Below, piece after piece: positions 1-10,700 of a stretch of DNA of 64,000 nucleotides (position 1 is the stretch's first letter; every line of letters begins with the position of its first letter). The notes beneath the pieces were generated by a model, which did no database searches, was not told the origin of the DNA, and saw only the letters and a list, made by a program, of their open reading frames with translations. The translations under genes and the position numbers were made by a program. The DNA lies in the NCBI GenBank assembly GCA_021397835.1, contig JAJFZO010000537.1, positions 2,728,001-2,792,000 of the forward strand. The letters run 5' to 3'. The stretch comes from Moringa oleifera. Lineage: Eukaryota; Streptophyta; Magnoliopsida; Brassicales; Moringaceae.

Positions 1-1400
1 TTTATATTTTTATAATTACATATTAATAAATTTTAAATTTTAAATTTTAATTTAATGATAATCTTATTTTGGATACTTTTTTCAAATTTTATTTTTATAT
101 TAAAATTCCATCAAGTATTAAGTTTTTTCTTATATATTTTTTATGAAGAATTCATTTTTCAAGTCAATTTTTATTTTAATATTATTTTTTAATTTTCATT
201 AGTTTTTTATTTTTTAATAATAAGTAGTTTATAGACAAAATATGATCGTCTTAGTGAAACATATTACCGGTGAAATTGTGATGTGTGATTAGTTTTGGAT
301 GTTTAAGATTATAATGAGCATGGCGCTTGTTTTGCCAATAGATATTGTTAAAACTCAAGTTACACTAAGTGCACAAGATAAGATTGAATTAATTATTTTG
401 ATGGAATAGAATAAAATTCAATTAGATTGAATTAGATTGGATTATATTAATACTATCATATGTTCGATGTAAAGTAGATAAGATTAAAATTAATTTTAAT
501 TTATTATAAAATATTTTAATATTAAATAATAATAATATGATTTAGTATTTATCATAAATTTAAATTACAAAATAACTAATTGATAAATATAATAATTATT
601 TTAATTTTTTATTATACTTTATAACCATTTTGACTTTTTAATTATAAAATAAATTTATAAATATAAAAAATAACTAAAATTAATGATGATATTTAATCAA
701 TAATATTAATATTTTAAAAAAAAATTAGATTAGTTTAAAATAATTTTTTATTTAAAATAACTTAAAAATTAAAGTGAAAATAATTCAATGTAATGTTATA
801 ATTAATTAATAAACAAATATAATATTTTAATTCTTTATCTAGTTTTTAAAATTATGTTTATATTAATCTAAATAAGTTTATTAATCATGGTGTTAATAAT
901 ATAAATTACAATTAGTCTTGTTCATTATTTTAATCCATCATTTTAATGGATAATTTTATACCACCAGTGCAAAAGGATAAAACTATCCATCCCTTATAAG
1001 ATTATAAAAAAAAAAGGGATATGGGATCGGTTCATCCCAGTCCTATTCTATGCAACAAATATAGCCTAAAATTGTAAGTGATCAAACTATAAAAGTTTTT
1101 CTTTTAGTATTTGACCTTATTTGGTTTTGGTAAATTATGAAAAATGACAAAATCACATGGATTTTCAACTTTAAAAAAGGCTGTAAACAATGACACAACC
1201 ATGTCTTAAAATGACAACCAGAGAAAACAAATTTGACTGGAACAGATAAGCAGTTATGCACCAGTATGTGATTCCAAAATCACTTGGATCCAATTATCAA
1301 AGGTATATAAACAAGGAGGCAACAGTAGCAGCTTTTCTCCAGCTCTTCACATTATTTCATTACATCTCCCGTCCAATAAAGAAAACTTTTGAATTCCTTA
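1..1400. other. AT-rich intergenic sequence, no gene seen
   Basis: This is very AT-rich sequence with no long open frame. Short direct repeats of an aattagattg-type motif occur around 415-450. I see no coding exon, LTR or tRNA. It lies downstream of the PXN-like gene and may hold decayed repeats. Confidence 0.5.
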
Positions 1401-1543
1401 TCCAAGACTAAACACGGGCTAGACTTCAGCAGCAATGATATTCTCATTGTTCTTGCACTTTGACTACCGACACTTCAATAACATAAGGTCTGATCTTGGC
1501 TGAAAATTATAATGCTCCCCAACTTTGATCACCCCCGCAATTC

Positions 1544-1549
1544 TTTATT
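1544..1549 (-). terminator. Polyadenylation signal of the PXN-like gene
   Basis: An AATAAA hexamer on the minus strand lies 224 nt beyond the stop codon at 1773, a normal plant 3' UTR length. The position is seen in the sequence. Its use is inferred. Confidence 0.4.
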
Positions 1550-1772
1550 CAAAAACTAATTGTTGAGATATAAATATGATCAGACATCTCCTATCAATCT
1601 TTCAGTGGTCAACTATGTCAAATCGGGATATGCTCACCAGGCCCCTGCCAGCAATCTTTCTTTACTACATGTTCACAAAATAATTTTTTTGCCATTGCTT
1701 TTGTTACTAAAGTAAAATGTAAGAAGAAAGGATATTACAGGGCTACACATATCTCTTGTACACAGCAAAGAA

Positions 1773-4700
1773 TCAATTCCTTGAACTCAACAAAATTTTC
1801 TGGCTCTTATCTGCCAGCACCATGCAAGCTTTAACAAGCTCCTCCTTAACCATGAAGAGTACAGAAGCTGCAAAAACACTTTGCACTATCTTTGTGCTCA
1901 TCCCCTTGTAAAACCCACGGAATCCCTCATACTGAATCATTTTAATTATTGCATCAAGTGTACCTGTACTACAAAAGTATAGCGGTTTTCCATGACAACA
2001 GGGAATCCTAAATTTCACATGCTGAAAAAAATAATAAGTAAAACCAAAACAAGAGCAAATCCTCGTGGTTGAAGTTATCTCATTCAATCTTAATAAAGCG
2101 CTTCAAAGAAAGGGAAAGAAGGAAATAAATTATCTAGGTCTTTGAAATAAATAAATATCCAGTCAGGTCTCTTCAAATATAAAATGAGTGGACCACACAA
2201 AATTCACCAGCCAATTAAAAATTAAAATAATCATTGATAGATTGACCAAAGGATTTCCTTCATAAATGAACCTTATCTTCAAATCAGCTAAACAGAGCTA
2301 ATAGAATCTCTCCTTTATACAATTTGTACTTATTTTCTGAGGAAGCTTATCGACTTTGACCTAGTTCTTCCTAATGAAACACATCTAAGACTATCAAATA
2401 TCTAGCAAGTGTTTGGTCCGATCCATGTCTTAAATTTAACCACTATAATGGTCTAGATCCCTGTAATTAGGAGGTTATACCTTAGAAGGAAAGTAAAATT
2501 AACGTTTCATATGGGTTATGCTAGTGATAAAGTGATAACTTCTAAATAAGGCCTTCATTCCACTTAAATAAAACCGAACAAGGGAAAGAACAATATAAAA
2601 GGAGAAGATAGTAGAAGTTGATTCTTAAGGGAGAAGGGGGTTTTACTTGATCTAAGTTTTCATAAAACTGGGATTATTATTATTTAAAGATTTATATTTT
2701 CTAAATTTTGTATTTTTCTAGCAATTTGAGCTTTCTAAATTTGTGTGATTTTGGTGGTGTTAAACCTCGTTCCTTTTTGTCTGACTTGTATGAGCTTCAT
2801 AAATAGAGCCCTAGCAAGTGTAAATAGATGGAAAAAGAGAGCTTTAGTTTGAAAATAAAATATGAAGAGCTACTTTCTCTTAAGTTGATCATCATGTCGG
2901 AGTTCTGATGGAATAATCAAGATGTTCAGTTTGTTATTTGTAATTCTACGTAAACACTGTCTTTCTCCTACCACATCAGAAGTGCTTCTAAATCTCACAG
3001 GAAAGGCAGCATTTAGAATAACACTTTCCATCTCTCTCTTTCATAGCCAAAGCAGAATTTAGGACATGAATCCTCATTGCTCTTTTGTATGTGAAAATGG
3101 AATTAGGAAGAGCAAGCTGAAGGAAAGAAGTGTAAGATTTTAGGAAGACTTACTCCAAGGGTAAAGACTGAAATTAGAAAATAAGATGTATTTCCTTTTT
3201 CTCCTTTCTCCTTTTGAATTCTCATTAGGACTTTGATTTCTTATTTCTATTAAAGTTAATTCAATTGCTATTAGGATTTCAGATTTCCTATTTCTATGAA
3301 TATTGGGGACTATAAATACCTAAGTCAACTTTACTTGAGACAAATTTGCTATATTATAATTTGAGAAATTTTAATATTTTAAGATCCAAGATCTTTGTTG
3401 TTATTTTCTTCTCCTTTGTTCTTCCTTAAATCTTAATTTTCCCAAAATCCCTAATTCTTTCTTATTCTCCTTCTTATCCTATATTAGTTGGTATCAAAGC
3501 CCAATTTCAATCAATCCCTTATTGTCCGCGCACGCGCGCGTGCACACGCACACAAAAAAAAAAAAAAAAGGAAGAAGAGAAGTGAAAAGGAAAAAGATCC
3601 TTCGACATGTTAATCCTACGCGTCAGCTCAAACCCAAGCAATTCTGATTGCTTCTCATATTCATGTCCTAGCTCCCTTGTATGAGTTAAGCAGCATGAAT
3701 ACTACAAGTGCTACTAGATCAAGTAACATATTAATATATACTTTTGGGCATCCACAAAGTAACTTGGCTTTTGAGCCTTTTTCTTCTTAAGCGTTGAATT
3801 TTGGCTCATAGTCTTTTATAAAGAACAATATTTTCACCAGAATTAAGAACTTATATTTCTGATTAGGTTAAGTTTTATTCTTTGCTTATTTCGTATTTTG
3901 CACCTTCATTACTCAACCCAAAAAGAAAGGGAAAAAAAACCTCAAGTGAATATAATTTTAAACTTTAAAAAATAATCTCTTTTAACCTTTACCCTGAACT
4001 ATAAAACATCTCCAAACAGAATCTAATTGATAAGAAATAATCAAATTAAATATTGACACAAACTACTATAAAAAATCACCCATATTTTTCAAGTTGAAAT
4101 ACTTTAAAAAAAAATAACGTAAATAAATTCTACACTTCATGCCGCGTCAATACCACAATTTTGAATAATTTTCGATTCACGAACTATCTATTATGAATTT
4201 TGTAAATTTTTATAGTTAAATTTTTTAAGAAAATATTTTTGGTACTCAAAAAACTCTGAAATTTTTTGTGATGATAACTTGAATATTTCTTTACATCCAT
4301 AAAAGGTTTTAAGTCAAAATTTGTAGTACAAGATTCTCAATTTGAATATCCCCAATTATGAAGTAGATAAGATTCAATTTGATTATTTTTTATTAATTAA
4401 GATCTGTATTAAGGCGTTTTGAAGTTCAAGGTAAATATTAAGAGAGAGTATTCTTCAACGTTTAAAATGACATTTAAACAAAAAAAAAAAAAATGTTTCT
4501 CTTTACTTGTTCACCCAATTTCTCTACATTCTTATAGTAACATTTTATCATAATAAATTTTGCAGTCTTCTTATGTGCATCATCAAAGTTTATGGTTTTA
4601 CTTAGTGCATTCTAGTTTTCTCAACAGTTTGTTTTCTTTCCCTTATGATACAATGGCTTCTCATGAACATACTACCCCTTTCGCCTCTCAAGCCCAAGTT

Positions 4701-7700
4701 GACACTATACAATCTGACATTAAAGGCCTCACAATACCACTATAAGAGCTTTCTAATCATATTAAAGACACAAACTCAATAGATGAGGCAACAAAATCGT
4801 CAATTAAACAACCTAAGAGTATTTAACCATTCAACAAGATCTATGCAAGCTAAACAAAGCTCACATCCTAAATTGAGTTATAACCCCAAGCACATTCCAA
4901 GAGTTTCACATGCTGAAAATATTGGTGAATTAGATCTTAAAAACCCTACCAAGAAAGAGAGTACAAGCAACTGAATCTAGAAGATAACCTTGGACCTTCA
5001 TTACCTAGGCATCGTATCGTCATCCATATGATAGACAGTCACCATAGCCTATTAGGTAGACATGGTCATGATAACTTCACGAACATTACTTAAAAGCTTA
5101 AATCGATGCACCCTCTTATGATGGGACATTAGATCACAATGTTTTCCTAGATTGGTTAATTCAAATGGAAGAATAGATTGGTATGAGATGACAGATATTG
5201 AGTGGGTTCGTTTCACTAACATGAAATTGGTAGGATCTGCTAGGAAATTATGGCAAGTTATCCAACTTAACCTAGAACATTTAAGGAAACCACCCATCAC
5301 TCAATGGGCAATCATGAAACGAAAATTAAAGGAAAAATTATTATAAGAGACAACTAGTTGAGCAATTATTTAACTATAAGCAATTAACTTTGAGTTTGAT
5401 AGATTACATCACTAGATTTGAGGAGCTTTTGCTTAGATGTGATATTAAAGAAGAGTCATTAATCACAGTTAGTACGCTCATCAATGGGCTTCAGATTGAT
5501 ATTCGAAGAGACATTTTCTTCCATGCTCGAGTCACTAGACGTTGCTTACAATAAGGCTTTAGAAATAGAAAGGTTTTTGAAGTAATTCTTTTGTGCATCA
5601 CCCATTAGTTCACATAAGAGAATCACGCAACCTAGATCTACTTCACATCCTGTTAGAAGTAAGGAGTTCGTTCAAATACTTCTCATTTTAACAATCCTGG
5701 TTCCATAATTGATTTTCACTCTAGTGGATCATCTATTTAGTGCCATCATTGTCATCAATGGGGGCACATTACAACTCCTTGTCCATAACGTGCTCTCACA
5801 CTTCAGCAAGAAGTTAGTAATCCTTCTAAAAATGAAAACTAAGTAGTTGCTCTAATTGAGTATTAGAAGGATGAGGACTTTGAGAATGAGTTGGATGTTG
5901 ATGATCAGCATGTTAATATGGTTCGATGTGTTTTATCCAGTATAATGAATCATGATGAATGGAAGAGAACAAGCATCTTCCACACATTTATCCATAGTGG
6001 AGAAACATCTTGCAAATTAGTCAAAAAGTGAAGTAGTACCATGAACGTTGTTTCTAAAAATGCAATAGCAAAATTAAACCTTTAGGTAGAATCACACTCG
6101 CAACCTTTTTTAGGGTAGCTTGAGTTGGCAATGAAAGGCCTTTTGTTCCTATTCCAAATGGGTGAATATAACAATGAGATATATCGTGATGTTTTGCACA
6201 TGAATGTAGCTCATATCCTTTTAGGACAACCTTGGTTATATGATCACGATGTGACAAATCATGGAAGAGAGAATATCTATGCCTTTTAAGTATAAAGGTC
6301 AAAATATCATCTTGACACCTACCAAACCCTTAGAAAAGGATATTAGGAATCAACATATATCTTCCTCTAAAGAATTTGTTAAGAACAAGGTGTAAATCTT
6401 GAAAAAAAAAATCCCTTTGAGAGAGAAATAAAAGAAACTAATTGTTGGAATATCAAAGCGGCTTGAACGACAACTGTAGAATACAGTGCACCTGATAAAG
6501 AGCTTCTTCTTGAGGTTGGCTCTTTGTCAAAAGAATCTTCTGATGTTATGCCAAATGATCTTCCTTGTGAGTTACCACCTATGAAGTATATTCTTCATGC
6601 AATTAATCTAGTCCATGGGTCACAACTTCTTGAACTTCTCCATAATAGGATGAACTCTAGGAGCGAGCTGAATTAAAAGAATAAGTAGGTGAGCTCTTAG
6701 CAAAAAGATTTGTGAAGCATAGCCTAGACACTTGTGCACTACTAGCCTTATTAACACCTAAAAAGGATGATTCTTAAAGGATGTGTATAGAAAGTCAAGC
6801 CATTAAAAAAATCACCACTAAGTATAGGTTTCCCATCCCTAGGCTTAAAGATATGGTTGACATTTTAGCTAGATCTAGTTGGTTATCCAAATTAGATGAC
6901 ATGGTGATTATAACTAAATTAGTATTAGACCAAGTGATGAGGGGAAAACTGCCTTTAAAACCTAAGATGGACTATATGAATAGCTAGTAATGCCCTCTAG
7001 GTTAATCATTGTCCTAGCAATTTTATGAGGATGATGACTCAAGTTTCACAACCTTATGTTGGGAAGTTTCCCATGGCTTACCTTGATTATATATTGAGCT
7101 ATTATTCATCTAAAGCAAAGCACTTAGGACACCTTGGTCAAGTTCCTTTTACTCTTAGAAAAGCTAAATTATGTGTCAACCATAGCTTATGTAACCCACT
7201 TAGATGCCTTGTCATGAAAAAGCAAGGTAACTGGGATCTCATCTTGCGCCAAGTTTGCCAGTAACAATTCTGTCATTTGCACTATTAGTAAATCCCTTTC
7301 AAGATTGTTCATGGTTATTCTCCGTATATACCTATTGATCTTGTTCCTCTTCCTTTCGAAATTCGCATTTCAGTACCTGTTGAAAATTTTGCCCAAGATC
7401 TCCGTGATATGCATGCTGAGATTCGACGAAAAATTGCATTAAGTAATTCAGATTATAAGCTTTGTTAATGTACATTGTCAAGCTAAGGACTTTAAATGTT
7501 GGTGAGTATGTTATCGTTCAAATTCACCCTAAGTGTTACCCCAAACACCCCATTAAGAAATTGTATGCTTGAGCCATAGGCCTATTTTCTATCCTCAGAA
7601 AACTTAGACCTAACACATATTTACTTGACTTGCCTACTCACATGAATATTAGTCCTGTTTTCAATGTGGAAGATCTGTCACCTTATTGAGGCACGTTTCA

Positions 7701-10700
7701 GCCTCTTTCCTTGTCCTCAAGTATTTTTGCATGTGCTTGTGCAAAGCTCTTTCTTTCTCATAATCACTTGATGAGCTTGAAGCTTTCTCTGATGATGAGT
7801 TCGTTACTTCTATAAGATTCTCATCGTTATCTTGCTAAATGGTGTGGTCATCCTTATCTAACGTTACTTGGACTTTGGAAGATGATTTTCGTGCCTTGGA
7901 CACTGAATCTTTAGTCTCACTTGCTAGAGTCGAGTTCTCCATGGGTGGAGGAGAATGGGGAAGCACCTATCAAAGATTTTAGAAAGACCTATTTTATGCG
8001 TAAAGCTCGAAATTAGAAAATAAGATGTTTTCCTATTTTCTATTTTCCTTTTTAAATTCTCATCAGAACTTTGATTTTCTATTTTTATTAAAGTTATTTC
8101 AGTTGCTATTAGGATTTTAAAATTTTCATTTCTACAAGTATTTGGTGGCTATAAATACTTAAGTCACCCTAATTTTGATACAGATCTGCTATGTTATAAT
8201 TTGAGAAATTTTCGTACTTTGAGATTCGAGATCTATGATGTTTAAGCCCAAAGGCCCTGCTTTGTTCTTCTCTTTTCCTTCTTCATTCTTCCCTGAATCT
8301 TAATTTTCCCAAAATCACTAATTTTTTCTTATTCTCCTCCTCCTACTTTAGTTGGTAATAAGCTTTTCAGTCTAAACTCATGTATAGAAAAAGGGGGCTC
8401 TCTCAATCACCTGAAGTGACTTTTAGACATAACTGGCAGTAATTATTGCTGTGAGAATTTAGCTGACAAATGAGATTTTTTCCTTCATTTTCTGGCAGAA
8501 GATAAGGTCTAAGCAGTCCCCAGCAAAAAGGGAGGGGAGAGAGAGATCAATCTTGAATGGACAGTTAAACAGAGAAGATAAATACTTTTTTTCCCCTTTT
8601 ATATTGAATGTAGTCCATCACTTTAATGTCATCAGAACCTTCTGAATTGATATAAATCACCACATGCATATCCCAACAGAACAGCATGGGCAAACATCAT
8701 CCCAGAAGCGAATTGGCTTACCACAACCGAAGTGTAGTCCAAGTTCTGCCTAGAAGTCTCCCTACACCAAATAATACTCTTATAAATGATGGATACTTGA
8801 GAGTTGGGTTGGTCAAACCATTTTTGCCGTTGGAGAGGAGGTGACAGATGATTATTTACACAGCAGTTTGGATCATCAAGTAGAATATGCAATTCATTGG
8901 TCTCTGGAAATTTAACACAAAAGTTGGGTACTTCCACTTCTTCCAACCTAAATTAAAAGTTAAGCTATTTAAATGAACCCGAACAACGTATAAAGGGAAA
9001 AGGCATCTTTTTTTTTTAACACTGTAGTACCTACAATACCACCTCAAGCCAAAACTAGACATGCATAACCGATATCATAAATCCTAGTTGAAAGATGCAG
9101 TGGTGAGAATTTATGTGAAAGCGAACCTGAATATCTTAACGACATATTCCCTCCAATCTCCTGCTTTGCTTGAAGTCTCGACTGTGCAAGTATTAATGAA
9201 CACAATCAGGAACAGACCTCAAATATGCACAAAAACATCCCAATAATCTGTTTTTCAGTCAACAGTGTGAATTACTGCACAGCAAACACATAACATACAA
9301 CAAAAAATAAACAAATTTCAGTGAACTAGAGTAAATCTGGCCTGCTGAGCATGCTAGTTTGTCCATGTACCTTGTCAACCAATCTTGTTAAAGATGCCAG
9401 TCAAAAATTCAAAGTTCTCAACTTGAGAAGTGTGATAAGCAACCAAGAATTCAAATTTACATAGGAACGCTAAACATGGAAAGGACCTTTACAAATCATG
9501 TTACTGGGGCTGCTATAATGTGTGAGATCTCTATGCTTTCTTAAGAACAAAACTAGCCCTCACTGAGCTTAATCGTTATTAACTTCTAGAAACCAGAAAG
9601 CCCCACCCAAGGGAAACTGTTAAGGTAATAGTTCCTTATAAGTGTAATGAATACAGAAAAAGATATCATTACATCCAAATCAACGATGCAGGGCCCTTTT
9701 CTGGAGCACCCTTCAAGTGACAGTGAATATACTAATCTGAAAGAATATAGGTGGTACACAGAAACAGTTGACAAGCATAATTTCTATTTTATATCGTCAG
9801 AATATACAACAAAGAAAATAGCAGACCAGCCTTAATAAACAACAGCTTTGATGGACACTACATCTAAAATTTGTGCCAAAAGAGTTGAAAATACAAGCAG
9901 AAGCAAAGTATTACATTATAAAGTGAATTAGAGACAAGGACTACCTTGACAACCAACAAGGGATATGTTGACACTGTTGCTCCCAGTTTAGCCACGGCTC
10001 CAAGTAAAAAGACCTGTTCAAACAAGACAATTTGAAAATGAATATATACATACAAATTCCAGCACCATAGCATCTCCCACCCCCAAACCACCCTCCTCCA
10101 CCCACCAAAAAAAGAAAAAAAAGGAATAAATTCCCATGATGCATGAAGATGAGACATCATAAATATTATTCAAGCTTTAATACCAAAAAAAAAGTCAGTA
10201 TCATTGTGAAGCTAGAAGAAAGGTCAACCATATCATCAAAAAAAGGAGATTTCTACCTCCAAAGCTGATACATTTTTAATTCCATGTTTGTTAGCAGCAC
10301 GTTTGGCCCTGAGATTCTTTAATAAGCTCTCATAAATCATGAACTGGATCGAGGGATTGCAGACCTGGCATGCAGGACCTCTTGTTATATTAGAAATAAC
10401 TCGATAGTGGCATCACAGATTACATAATAATCAGCACGAGGCTAACCATAATTAGTGTGGGAATGATGCCTTTCCAAAATCCAGCAAGTCCTGCCTCACA
10501 ATAAACCTCGTGTGCCTATCAACAAAATGTACATACGAAGAGAAACATGAATTAATGTCAAATATTGAAACGATTCAAATAACTTCTCATAAAAGATATC
10601 CCAATCTAGCAGTCATGACTGCATATATCCAAAACAATGAAGATATCATAGTCATCAAAAAACATTATGGATCTCTCATGGCTTAAGCAGTGTCCAAAGA

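Larger units (their letters stand above)
3131..8352 (+). mobile_element. Ty3/gypsy LTR retrotransposon, internally deleted, in the last intron of the PXN-like gene
   Basis: Two related LTRs (3131-3488 and 7969-8352) flank a decayed gag-pol on the strand opposite to the host gene. Directly after the 5' LTR is a primer-binding site like TGGTATCAAAGC (3489-3500), one base from the usual complement of initiator tRNA-Met. A purine-rich stretch at about 7944-7963 precedes the 3' LTR. A gag zinc knuckle CX2CX4HX4C is at 5741-5782, gypsy RT motifs at 6781-7120, and the integrase C-terminal part at about 7330-7690. RNase H and the integrase core are missing, so RT runs into the integrase tail. Stops and frameshifts are frequent, so it cannot be autonomous. 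Target-site duplications were not recognised. Confidence 0.88.

Noticed and set aside
3489..8350. Whether this window could hold an integrated virus
   Set aside because: All reverse-transcriptase fragments here sit between LTRs with tRNA-Met-type primer sites and gypsy or copia domain order. No movement or coat protein of a pararetrovirus was seen.
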